Positions 26,284-34,232 of a stretch of 64,000 nt of DNA are shown piece after piece. Positions within the stretch are counted from its first letter, which is position 1. Each line of letters starts with the position of its first letter. Origin of the DNA: Acidobacteriaceae bacterium (GTDB lineage: Bacteria; Acidobacteriota; Terriglobia; Terriglobales; Acidobacteriaceae); assembly GCA_003156805.1 (NCBI GenBank), contig PMHV01000052.1, positions 131,255 through 195,254 of the forward strand. The letters are read 5' to 3'. The position numbers were made by a program, and so were the translations under genes. The notes below the pieces were generated by a model that searched no databases, was not told the origin of the DNA, and saw nothing but the letters and a program-made list of their open reading frames with translations.

Positions 26284-26928
26284 ATGTTTACTGGCATCAT
26301 CGAAGAAGTTGGGCGCATCGCCCGCATCGAGCAATGCGGCGAAAACCGCCGCATCACTATCATGGCCGAACGCGCGCCGGGAGCGCTGAAAACCGGCGAC
26401 AGCGTTTCCGTCAGCGGCGTGTGCCTGACCGCGCTCCACATCAAACCGGGTTCGTTCTGCGCCGACCTTGCGCCGGAGACGTGGGCACGCACTTCTTTTT
26501 CCCGCATTCGCGAGGGCGCGTCGGTGAACCTTGAATTGCCCATGAAAGCCGATGGCCGTTTCGGCGGCCATATCGTGCAAGGCCACGTGGATGGCGTGGG
26601 CAAGCTGATCGCGCTCGATCGCATCGCCGATTCGGAGAACTGGTGGCTGCGTGTGGAGCTGCCGCGCGAGGTGGAAAAATATACCGTGTACAAGGGTTCC
26701 ATCTGCATTGAAGGCATCAGCCTGACCGTGGCGCAATCGGAAGACGCACTCTGCACTGTTGCGCTCATCCCGCACACGCTGGAGATGACCAATCTCGGTT
26801 CGCTCCAACCTGGCGATCCGGTGAATCTGGAAGCTGACCTGATCGCCAAGTACGTCGAGAAAATGATGAAGCGCGATTCGGCCCAGAGTTCGCTGACCAT
26901 CGAGGAGTTGGTGCGGAAGGGATTCTGA
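26284..26928 (+). CDS. ribE: Riboflavin synthase alpha chain
   Basis: Dismutates two 6,7-dimethyl-8-ribityllumazine molecules to riboflavin. 214 residues from the ATG at 26284 (TCAGGAGATCC before it), starting with the invariant MFTGIIEEVG. Two lumazine-binding repeats are seen: residues 1-95 and 96-195, with GDSVSVSGVCLTA and the partner YKGSICIEGISLTV. GGHIVQGHVDGVG is the inter-repeat signature. An open frame extends 27 bases further upstream but lacks similarity. Length is normal. Confidence 0.96.
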   Translation: MFTGIIEEVGRIARIEQCGENRRITIMAERAPGALKTGDSVSVSGVCLTALHIKPGSFCADLAPETWARTSFSRIREGASVNLELPMKADGRFGGHIVQGHVDGVGKLIALDRIADSENWWLRVELPREVEKYTVYKGSICIEGISLTVAQSEDALCTVALIPHTLEMTNLGSLQPGDPVNLEADLIAKYVEKMMKRDSAQSSLTIEELVRKGF

Positions 26929-26979
26929 GCAAGTCGAGTCCCAGGAGGTTGCGGAAAAACACATTTCGCGCGGGAAGAA

Positions 26980-27065
26980 CGACCACTGGGGCTAAAGCCC
27001 GCACTCATTACAGACGCCTTACGCGGCGCTGAAGCGCCGCTCTTCCACGGGCCGCAGTGGATTTC
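26980..27065. repeat. GGGGCTAAAGCCCGC-type intergenic repeat
   Basis: ACTGGGGCTAAAGCCCGCAC followed by TTACGCGGCGCTGAAGCGCC, each half a small hairpin (GGGCTAAAGCCC and GGCGCTGAAGCGCC). This type of paired hairpin is frequent between genes in soil acidobacteria. Confidence 0.75.
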
Positions 27066-27133
27066 TCCACGGAATAAATTCTTTGGCGGGGCGAGTGGGT
27101 TCGGGAACCAGTCATGCCTGCGATCGAAAAACA

Positions 27134-27365
27134 ACGGGTAGACCCTCCCCCCCTTTTTGCATAGTCTCTGGAATCATCGAGTTGGCGCGAAATTCCTCGC
27201 AAGGTACGGTTGTCAAAGAACTTAAATACTAAAGTCTTTCGAACAAAGGACTATAGGACGGGACGATCCCCGCGGTGCGCGGCAGTCACGGCCTCGGTCA
27301 TCATCGCGCAAGTTCGATGCTGTGGACAAGGTTAGATGTCACACGCTGCTGTGGAAAATCTGTGG
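27134..27365 (+). repeat. Dispersed 240-bp repeat, copy B
   Basis: Begins ACAACGGGTAGACCCTCCCC, then TTTTTGCATAGTCTCTGGAA with TCATCGAGTTGGCGCGAAAT, and ends with AAGGTTAGATGTCACACG. It is clearly related to copy C at 57993-58232 but more diverged in its last third. Confidence 0.82.
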
Positions 27366-27387
27366 GCTGCGGATTGAGGTAGCTTTT

Positions 27388-28803
27388 CTAGTCGCCGGTG
27401 CCGGAGAGCTCGATGACTTCCGGCTTGGAGGAGGCGTTGTCTGTTATGGAAACGAGGCCTGACTTCGCGCCTTGCGACTGGGGCGAGAAAGTTACGCTGA
27501 TGGAGCAGCTCGCTGCGGGCGCGACCTGCGAATGGCAGGTGGTGGAACTCATTTTGAACTGGCCTGTGACGGTGATGCCAGAAATTTTCAGCGTGGCGGA
27601 GCCGGTGTTGGTGAGGGTGACACTCTTCGGAGCGCTGGTGGCGCCCACGGTTTGCTTGCCGAAGGCCATTGCCGTAGTGGGCGAGAATGCGACGACGCCA
27701 GTGTTGAGCATGGTGATGACGGAGTTATTGACATAGCCCGCTACGGCGATGTCGGGCCTCCCGTCTCCGTTGAAGTCGGCGAGCGCCGCGAACCACGGGA
27801 ACTTGCCGGCGGGATACGAGGTTGCGAGTCCGAACGTACCGTTGCCTTTGCCTAAGAGCACGCTGACCGTGCCGGACTCCGGGCCGTAGTCGGTAGTGAT
27901 AAGGTCCGGATTGCCGTCGCCATTCACGTCGGCGGCGGCCACAGAATGGGGCTGCGTGACGGGGTACTGTACGCCCTTCTGAAACGTGCCGCCGCCGTTC
28001 CCCAGGAAAACGGCCACGCCTCGCCCTTCAAACTCCGCCACCGCGAGATCGGCCTTGTGATCGCCATTGAAGTCCGCCGTTATGATCGACCCCGGCGAGG
28101 GCCCGACGGGATAAGTTTCGCCGACGCGGAAGGTTCCGTCGCCGTTGCCGAGCAGGATCTGGATCTGCGAGGTGCTGCCCCAGTCCTGGGTCACGGCCAA
28201 ATCCAACTGCTTGCCGGGGCCGAAGTAGCCGGCCGCCAGGGCCATCACGGGGAATTCGAGGCTGGTGACGATGGGCGACTCTTGGAACGTTCCGTCGCCG
28301 TTGCCCAGCATTACGTCCACGCAGGCGCAATTTGACGCGATCGCGACATCGATCTTGCCATCGCCGTTGAAATCTCCCAGTACGAGGGCGCTCGGGTACT
28401 GAACCGTCTGGGAATTGATCGCGGCTTGGAAGGTCCCGTCTCCATTGCCGAAAAGCACGCTCACTCCGTTGCCGTCGAGCGCGACGAGATCGAGATTCCC
28501 GTCGTGGTTGAGGTCCAGCGCCAGGATGGACTCGGGGCTCGCGCCCACTTCGTAGGCGGTGGGCGGGCCGAAGGTTCCGTCGCCGTTCCCCAGAAAGACC
28601 TGGATCTGGGTCGTCTGCAAGATGGAGGCGGTGGCCAGGTCCATCTTGCCGTCGCGGTTGAAGTCTCCCACTGCGATGGAAACGGGGCTTGGGAGGGTGG
28701 CGAAGTTGCTGCGCGTTTCGAACTGGGCGCCAGCAAGGGCGCAGCTGGCCGCGAGGAAAACGGCGGCTAGGACAGCCCAGCGGGTTTTGCGGGCTTGCTC
28801 CAC
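27388..28803 (-). CDS. Secreted FG-GAP/VCBS repeat protein with C-terminal HYDIN-like domain (paralogue 1)
   Basis: 471 residues from the GTG at 28803, which has AGGAGG three bases before it, the same arrangement as its paralogue downstream in sequence coordinates. A TTG at 28824 extends the frame but overlaps the ribosome site. Signal peptide ends at ALAGAQ. Residues 30-370 hold about seven FG-GAP repeats, seen as GDFNRDGKMDLA, LDLNHDGNLDLVA, GDFNGDGKIDVA and LLGNGDGTF; these are calcium-binding propeller blades. The last 100 residues are an ASPM-SPD-2-HYDIN-like domain (FGKQTVGATSAPKSVTLTNTG). Likely a cell-surface or secreted binding protein. Confidence 0.93.
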   Translation of the reverse strand: MEQARKTRWAVLAAVFLAASCALAGAQFETRSNFATLPSPVSIAVGDFNRDGKMDLATASILQTTQIQVFLGNGDGTFGPPTAYEVGASPESILALDLNHDGNLDLVALDGNGVSVLFGNGDGTFQAAINSQTVQYPSALVLGDFNGDGKIDVAIASNCACVDVMLGNGDGTFQESPIVTSLEFPVMALAAGYFGPGKQLDLAVTQDWGSTSQIQILLGNGDGTFRVGETYPVGPSPGSIITADFNGDHKADLAVAEFEGRGVAVFLGNGGGTFQKGVQYPVTQPHSVAAADVNGDGNPDLITTDYGPESGTVSVLLGKGNGTFGLATSYPAGKFPWFAALADFNGDGRPDIAVAGYVNNSVITMLNTGVVAFSPTTAMAFGKQTVGATSAPKSVTLTNTGSATLKISGITVTGQFKMSSTTCHSQVAPAASCSISVTFSPQSQGAKSGLVSITDNASSKPEVIELSGTGD

Positions 28804-28928
28804 AGGCCTCCTGAGGCGTCGCAAAAAACAGGGTGTCGCGCACCTGGACGGGGGGGCTTGTCCAGCGCCAAGAAATCATATCATCAGGCAACCTTGGGCG
28901 CGGCTGGCTGGTGGTCTGCCCCAAGGCG

Positions 28929-30356
28929 CTAGCCGCCCGTGCCGGAGAGTTCGATGACTTGCGGCTTCGACGAGGCGTTGTCGGTGATGGAGATGAGGCC
29001 TGACTTCGCGCCTTGCGACTGGGGCGAGAAGGTTACGCTGATGGAGCAGCTTGCGGCGGGCGCGACCTGCGAATGGCAGGTGGTGGAACTCATTTTGAAC
29101 TGGCCTGTGACGGTGATGCCAGAGATTTTCAGCGTGGCGGAGCCGGTGTTGGTGAGCGTGACAGTTTGCGGAGCGCTGGTGGCGCCCACGGCTTGTTTGC
29201 CGAAAGCCATCGGCGTGGTGGGCGAGAATGCGACGACGCCAGTGTTGAGCAGGGTGATGACAGAGTCGCCGATATTATTTGGCACTACTACGTCGATCTT
29301 ATGGTCGCCGTTGAAATCGCCGGTGGCGGGGAATACGCATTCATTGCCCAGGGGAAAACTCACACCCGGCTGGAATGTGCCGTCGCCGTTGCCGAGATAT
29401 GTGACCACCTGATTTAAATCGAGGCCTGCGACGGTAACGAGATCGGGCTTGCCATCGCCGTTGAAGTCGGCGGTGGAGATACCGGCGGGAAAGGATCCCG
29501 GGATCACCTGGCCCTGCCGGAAGCTTCCCTCGCCATTGCCCAGCAGAATCGCGATCTCACCGACCTCGGGCTCGGCGAGTGCCAAGTCCAGGTTTTTGCT
29601 GCCGGTGACGAATTGGCCAACTGCAATGGTGGCGTAGTCGTCGATATGGTAGGTCTCGCCGCGCCGGAAGGTTCCATCGCCGTTGCCCAGCATGACCTCA
29701 AGTTGGGAGTCGCCAAAGGTTTCGCTGGCCACGATGTCGAGCTTGCCATCGCCGTTGAAGTCGCCGCTGGCGGCGGCGAAGGCGGAAGTTGCCAGAAGCG
29801 TCAAAATGGGCGCGCCGAAGGTGCCATCGCCGTTGCCGAGCAGGACTTCGATACAGCCGCAGCTTCGGTATTCGTTGGTCAGCGCCCAAATGTCGGGCTT
29901 GCCGTCGTTGTTGAAGTCTCCGACTCCGGCGAGGAAAGGTCGCCCGAGCGTGGCGTAGGGAACGGCCTGCTGAAAGGTCCCGTCGCCGTTTCCGAGCAGG
30001 ACATAAACGCTGTCGGTGAGAGACTCCCCTATCACGAGGTCCAGCTTGCCGTTATTCCGCAGGTCAGCCACGGCGACGGAGTTTGGGGGCTCGCTCCCGA
30101 CCGTGTAATAGGTAGGTTTCCCGAACGTTCCGTCCCCATTTCCGATCATGATCGCGAGGTGGTTGGTGGAGTACACGGTGATGGCGGCGACGTCCAGCGC
30201 GCCGTCTCCATTAAAATCCCCAACGCCGAGGGCCCAAGCCTCCGCCGTGACGGGCATACTCGCCCGCGTCTCCAATTGGGCAAAGCCCAGCCCGCAGCTG
30301 GCCGCGAGGAAAACCGTGCCTAAGGCGCCGAACCGGGATTTCCGGGCTTGCCCCAC
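28929..30356 (-). CDS. Secreted FG-GAP/VCBS repeat protein with C-terminal HYDIN-like domain (paralogue 2)
   Basis: 475 residues from the GTG at 30356 preceded by AGGAGG. Same architecture as the neighbour at 27388-28803: signal peptide ending GLGFAQ, about seven FG-GAP repeats (GDFNGDGALDVAA, ADLRNNGKLDLVIG, GDFNNDGKPDIWA), and the same HYDIN-like C-terminal domain. The last ~300 bases of both genes are nearly identical, while the propeller halves have drifted apart. The two form a tandem duplication, with this copy upstream in transcription and a 125-base gap between the genes. Confidence 0.93.
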   Translation of the reverse strand: MGQARKSRFGALGTVFLAASCGLGFAQLETRASMPVTAEAWALGVGDFNGDGALDVAAITVYSTNHLAIMIGNGDGTFGKPTYYTVGSEPPNSVAVADLRNNGKLDLVIGESLTDSVYVLLGNGDGTFQQAVPYATLGRPFLAGVGDFNNDGKPDIWALTNEYRSCGCIEVLLGNGDGTFGAPILTLLATSAFAAASGDFNGDGKLDIVASETFGDSQLEVMLGNGDGTFRRGETYHIDDYATIAVGQFVTGSKNLDLALAEPEVGEIAILLGNGEGSFRQGQVIPGSFPAGISTADFNGDGKPDLVTVAGLDLNQVVTYLGNGDGTFQPGVSFPLGNECVFPATGDFNGDHKIDVVVPNNIGDSVITLLNTGVVAFSPTTPMAFGKQAVGATSAPQTVTLTNTGSATLKISGITVTGQFKMSSTTCHSQVAPAASCSISVTFSPQSQGAKSGLISITDNASSKPQVIELSGTGG

Positions 30357-30438
30357 GTGCCTCCTGCCGCTGAACTCATAGATTGCTGGCGGGGCGCCAG
30401 TTCGGAGATGTTACCACCGTTTCGCGGGGAATTGGCCC

Positions 30439-31206
30439 TTACGCTTCGATCTTCAATTCATCCAGTTGCAGGAATTCCTGCACGATGGGTTCGGGAGATT
30501 TTTCCATTTCGGCGTAGGTTCCGAAGAAGATGGCGCGGCCTTCATGCAGGAAGACGACGCGCTCGGCTAATTTTTGCGCCAGCCGCATGTCGTGGGTGAC
30601 GACGATGCTGGTCAGCTTGAGTTGAATCTTTAGCCGCTTGATCAGGTCGCCGAGAAGTTGCGCCATCAGCGGATCGACCATGGTGGTGGGCTCGTCGTAG
30701 AGAACGCATTCGGGCCGCGCGGCGAGCGCGCGGGCGATGGCCACGGAGCGCTTCATGCCGGTGGAAAGATCGGAGGGAAGCAGGTCGCGCATCTCCTGCA
30801 CTCCGACCATCTCCAGCAGGCCGTCGACAATCTGATAGATTTCCTGTTCCGTCAAACCGCGAGTTTCGCGCAAAGGGAAAGCCACGTTTTCGCCCACGGT
30901 CAGCGAATCAAAGAGCGCGCCGTTCTGAAATACGATGGTGACTTTCTTGCGAATGGGCTCCATCTGCTCTTCGGCGTAGCCGGTGATGTCCTGGCCGGCG
31001 ACGATCACGCGGCCGGAATCGGCTTTGAGGAAACCCATGATGATTTGCAAAGAGACGGACTTGCCGACGCCGCTGCGACCGAGAATGCAGACGGTTTCGC
31101 CGGGAACAACGTTAAAGCTGACGCGGTCGAGGACGTGGTTATCGCCGAAGCTCTTGGAAACTTCGCGAAACTCGATGTAGTGTTCAAGCGGTGCGTTGTC
31201 GGGCAT
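30439..31206 (-). CDS. ABC transporter ATPase, MlaF/Mkl type, without a permease neighbour
   Basis: 255 residues. Walker A is GRSGVGKS at 43-50, the Q-loop glutamine is Q94, the signature is the variant LSTGM at 147-151, Walker B is CVLYDEPTT with the catalytic Glu172, and the switch histidine is His205. The variant signature LSTGMKRSVAIARAL and the region FQNGALFDSLTVGENVAFPL are typical of MlaF, the ATPase of phospholipid-trafficking Mla/Mce systems at the inner membrane. No MlaE permease or MCE protein is encoded on either side, so the partner must be elsewhere. It stands alone on the minus strand. Confidence 0.92.
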   Translation of the reverse strand: MPDNAPLEHYIEFREVSKSFGDNHVLDRVSFNVVPGETVCILGRSGVGKSVSLQIIMGFLKADSGRVIVAGQDITGYAEEQMEPIRKKVTIVFQNGALFDSLTVGENVAFPLRETRGLTEQEIYQIVDGLLEMVGVQEMRDLLPSDLSTGMKRSVAIARALAARPECVLYDEPTTMVDPLMAQLLGDLIKRLKIQLKLTSIVVTHDMRLAQKLAERVVFLHEGRAIFFGTYAEMEKSPEPIVQEFLQLDELKIEA

Positions 31207-31283
31207 GGTTCAATTCACTCTACGCGATCCTGGTTTGCAGTTTCTCGATTTGATGGTGGTGGTGCAGTTTGAAAATACTCCAG

Positions 31284-31356
31284 CGCGAGATCCCCTTCGG
31301 CTTCGCTCAGGGCAGGCTCTCGCCCCGCTGGAGAAAACGCGGGGCTTCGGGATGAC
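31284..31356 (+). repeat. Hairpin repeat family 1, copy 5 (full form)
   Basis: Almost identical to the copy at 5376-5448: CGCGAGATCCCCTTCGGCTT, CGCTCAGGGCAGGCT, stem GCCCCGC / GCGGGGC, tail TTCGGGATGAC. The loop has one change (TGGAGAAAAC). It lies between mobA and the MlaF-like gene. Confidence 0.92.
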
Positions 31357-31398
31357 GCCGTGCCGTTGAGGTCCAAACTACACCACTACCGATTTGAT

Positions 31399-32031
31399 TC
31401 AACTCGCCGCTTTTTCTTGCGCCGATTTCAAGTCTTTCTCGGTGTTGAGATTGCGGAAGATTTCCGGCGAGAAACCTGCCGCTTCAAGTTCTTCTTGTTC
31501 GACCGCCGTGGTTACGACCATGGCAAACAGAGGGTCGATCTTATAGCGCGCCGCGCGCAAAGCACTCTCGGCGGCTTCGCCGAATGGGCGGCGATAGACC
31601 GCACACAGGGGTTCCCATCGGCCTGCCACGCGCGGCACGGTTGCTGCCGCATTTGACACGCTCTGCGCCCGCCGGATCAAAAACTGCAGAAATGACGGCG
31701 GCACAAAGGGCGTATCCACGGCCAACACCAGGTTCAACTCCACCGACGAAGCCTGAAGAGCGGCGTGGATTCCGCCCAGCGGACCACAGTCGCGGAAAAC
31801 ATCTTCCACCACCGGCGCGAATGCGGCGAACTTCCCGCTGAACTTCTCGCTGAACTTCTCGGCTGCGCCCACGATGCGCACGTCCGGGGTAACCGACCGC
31901 GTCACGTCCAGCGCACGCGCCAGCAGGGTGCGGCCCTCAAACTCCACGAAGGCCTTGTCTCTTCCCATACGCGTGCTCTTGCCGCCGGCAAGAACGAACG
32001 CGGCGACCTCAGGGGCAAAACTCTCTGCCAT
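31399..32031 (-). CDS. mobA: Molybdenum cofactor guanylyltransferase
   Basis: Attaches GMP to molybdopterin to make the bis-MGD cofactor; cytoplasmic. 210 residues from the ATG at 32031, which starts eight residues before the nucleotide-binding signature LAGGKSTRMGRDKA (14-27). Further motifs are DCGPLGGIHAAL and AVDTPFVPPSFL, the metal-binding aspartate region. The open frame upstream to 32517 lacks similarity. A short near-repeat EKFSEKFSGKFAAF lies at the middle. No other Mo-cofactor gene is nearby. A related nucleotidyltransferase of the MobA-like NTP family is the main alternative. Confidence 0.92.
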   Translation of the reverse strand: MAESFAPEVAAFVLAGGKSTRMGRDKAFVEFEGRTLLARALDVTRSVTPDVRIVGAAEKFSEKFSGKFAAFAPVVEDVFRDCGPLGGIHAALQASSVELNLVLAVDTPFVPPSFLQFLIRRAQSVSNAAATVPRVAGRWEPLCAVYRRPFGEAAESALRAARYKIDPLFAMVVTTAVEQEELEAAGFSPEIFRNLNTEKDLKSAQEKAAS

Positions 32032-32220
32032 GCCGAGATGATACACGCGAGCCCGCCGCGGCCAGCGCGTGGAAGACTTTGCACAGGCTAAATCCCTGCA
32101 ACTACAAGAGTTGCCTTCGGGGCCACATCCTCGCCTGACCCCAAGGTAACTACCCAAAGGCTCGGCTCCGGGAGATGATGAGAGTGTCTCTGGCCGCTCC
32201 CCGGTCCGGACGCAATCATC

Positions 32221-32784
32221 ATGCCGCAGAAGAAGATTATGGATGTTCTCATGCTGGGGCGCTGCTCGCACGAGTTTTCCTGGCCGCGGCGCGGCGATGA
32301 TGGAGACTATTACCAAATTTGCCTGCTGTGCGCGGCCGAATACAAGTACGACTGGACCACCATGCGCCGCACCCAGCGCGTGGAGCACGGGAAGCCGGAA
32401 ACCGGCATCCGGCGCAGCCACCCGCACGAGAAGAAGCCATCCTGGGTGCCGCGCGCCCGGCGACTCAAACTCGAATTGCCCCTGCGCTACCGGGTCAACA
32501 GCACCAGCATATGGCACGAAGGCATCATCGAAAACCTGAGCCAGACCGGTGTTTTATTTCAGGGGCCGCAGCAGCTGCCCGTCAATGCGCTGATTGAAAT
32601 GGTGTTCGAAATGCCGGAAGAAATCTCCGGACAAAAAAACCGCAGCGTGTTGTGCCAGGGCCGGATCATGCGCGCGAAAGCCACTGCGGACGCGGAAGCC
32701 AACGAGGATCAAGAAAACGACAACGAAGCCGGCGCGGGCCTGGCCGCTTCCATTGTCGACTACAGATTCCTCCGCCAGAGCTGA
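32221..32784 (+). CDS. PilZ domain protein (c-di-GMP receptor)
   Basis: 187 residues. Residues 1-60 are a short region with CSHEFSWP and CLLCAAEYKYDW, which may form a small zinc-binding or redox-active unit. Residues 78-180 read as PilZ: the RARRLKLELPLRYRV stretch supplies the arginines of the RxxxR motif and ENLSQTGVLFQG corresponds to the (D/N)xSxxG motif. PilZ proteins bind c-di-GMP and pass the signal to partners. The HD-GYP protein at 19004-20851 could act on the same second messenger. The ATG is at 32221. The last 40 residues include an acidic insert. Confidence 0.87.
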   Translation: MPQKKIMDVLMLGRCSHEFSWPRRGDDGDYYQICLLCAAEYKYDWTTMRRTQRVEHGKPETGIRRSHPHEKKPSWVPRARRLKLELPLRYRVNSTSIWHEGIIENLSQTGVLFQGPQQLPVNALIEMVFEMPEEISGQKNRSVLCQGRIMRAKATADAEANEDQENDNEAGAGLAASIVDYRFLRQS

Positions 32785-32959
32785 CGCTCTCTGGCGGATC
32801 ACTGCCGCCGATTGCCGGATGTCCAGTGCGGACCAGGCCGCAAAGGCTGCGGGCCTGCCACGATTCCGGCACGAATTCCTCCACAAAAACTGCTTGTGCA
32901 TCTAAACTGTAACGATGTTTTGGAGCAAGTCGTGCCTGCACCGTTTCCGGAGTCGAGTC

Positions 32960-34123
32960 ATGAGGAAATCTTCGCCACTGCTCACAGTTCTTATGTCGGC
33001 GGCCGCTCTGGTTGTGGGTGTGAGTTGCGGACACAAGCCAGACGACGCCAAGATTTCCGGCGACATTCAGACGAAGTTCAGCCAGGATTCCGGCCTTTCC
33101 AGCAAGCACCTCAGTGTGCGGTCGAACGACGGCGTAGTAACAGTCGCCGGCAATGTAGACAGCGACGCGCAACGCGACGCTGCCGCGCGGCAGGCGGCGT
33201 CGGTGGCCGGAGTGAAGGTAGTGGTGAACAATCTGCAGGTGCGGAATGCGGTTGCAGCTACGGCCTCGCCAGCGCCGGCGTCACCAGCCAGGCAGGAGTT
33301 CAGCAGGGCTCAAGCTCAGAATTCCAAACCTGCCCCAGGCAAGAAGTCGCGCAGGTCCGGCGAGGCCGACGATGCTGCGTCGACAAGCGACGCGCCTCCA
33401 TCACAGGCGGCCACAACGGCCGACAACTCGCAACCGCAGCCGCCGTCCCCGGATGCGCCGCAAGCTCCGCCGTCCGTTGCGGTTGCCGCAAGTGCTCCGC
33501 CGCCGCCGCCCGTTTCACCTGCTTCACCCGCTTCAGCTGTTTCACCCCAGCAGCCGCCGCCGCCGAAGAAGTTGAACATTGACCAGGGCACGCCGATTTC
33601 GGTTCGCCTCATCGACAGTATCGACAGCGAAACCAGCCAGGTCGGAGATCCGTTTCACGCCACGCTGAACGCTCCTCTTTCCGCCAATGGAGTGGAAGCC
33701 ATTCCAGCGGGCACCGACATCACCGGACACATCGTTGACGTGAAGAGCGCGGGCAAGTTCGCCGGACAGTCGGTGGTGGTGTTGCAACTCGATAGCATCA
33801 CGGCGGATGGCAACAGTTACAGCCTGCAGACCGACCAGTACCGGAAGGAAGGCAGTTCGCGGGGAAAAAGTACAGGCGAAAAGGTGGGCGCCGGGGCGGT
33901 CGTCGGAGCAGTGCTTGGCGGCATCCTGGGTGGTGGAAAAGGCGCGGGAATCGGAGCTGCGGCCGGCGCCGGCGCAGGAGGCGGCGCGCAAGCTGCCAGC
34001 AAAAATCAGAAGATCAAACTGCCTGCGGAAACCGTCCTGAACTTCACCTTGCAGGCTCCGCTCGCCGTAACCAAAGCGCCGAACCCGAATGCCGACCGGC
34101 CGAAGTTGGGCAATTCGCAATAG
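32960..34123 (+). CDS. Exported BON-domain protein with Pro-rich linker and glycine zipper
   Basis: 387 residues from the ATG at 32960 (GGAG upstream); a further in-frame start at 32915 adds 15 residues. Signal peptide ends near VVGVSCGHKP; the cysteine suggests lipidation, though the lipobox is not perfect. Residues 30-95 form a BON domain (ISGDIQTKFSQDSGLSSKHLSVRSNDGVVTVAG is its pattern in parts), known to bind phospholipid membranes. A Pro/Ala/Ser linker spans residues 100-205. The C-terminal part has a conserved domain (PISVRLIDSIDSE) followed by a glycine zipper (GAVLGGILGGGKGAGIGAAAG). Likely periplasmic or outer-membrane; function unknown. Confidence 0.87.
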   Translation: MRKSSPLLTVLMSAAALVVGVSCGHKPDDAKISGDIQTKFSQDSGLSSKHLSVRSNDGVVTVAGNVDSDAQRDAAARQAASVAGVKVVVNNLQVRNAVAATASPAPASPARQEFSRAQAQNSKPAPGKKSRRSGEADDAASTSDAPPSQAATTADNSQPQPPSPDAPQAPPSVAVAASAPPPPPVSPASPASAVSPQQPPPPKKLNIDQGTPISVRLIDSIDSETSQVGDPFHATLNAPLSANGVEAIPAGTDITGHIVDVKSAGKFAGQSVVVLQLDSITADGNSYSLQTDQYRKEGSSRGKSTGEKVGAGAVVGAVLGGILGGGKGAGIGAAAGAGAGGGAQAASKNQKIKLPAETVLNFTLQAPLAVTKAPNPNADRPKLGNSQ

Positions 34124-34232
34124 GAGCGCCGAAACCAACCCAGGCTTTCGTGCGCGACGGTGGAAGTAAAATGGTGGAACGGCAATAGCGGAATTCGCGC
34201 TGCGGGCTTGCGTCCGGCACCTCGTTAGAATT

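Larger units (their letters stand above)
26929..27387. other. Repeat-filled gap between ribE and the FG-GAP genes
   Basis: 459 bases with no gene. It contains a GGGGCTAAAGCCC-type repeat (26980-27065) and copy B of the 240-bp dispersed repeat (27134-27365). Confidence 0.65.

Noticed and set aside
24707-26284. 525-codon open frame on the minus strand
   Set aside because: It is antisense to ribD, whose zinc site and reductase motifs are complete; the antisense product is low in sense.
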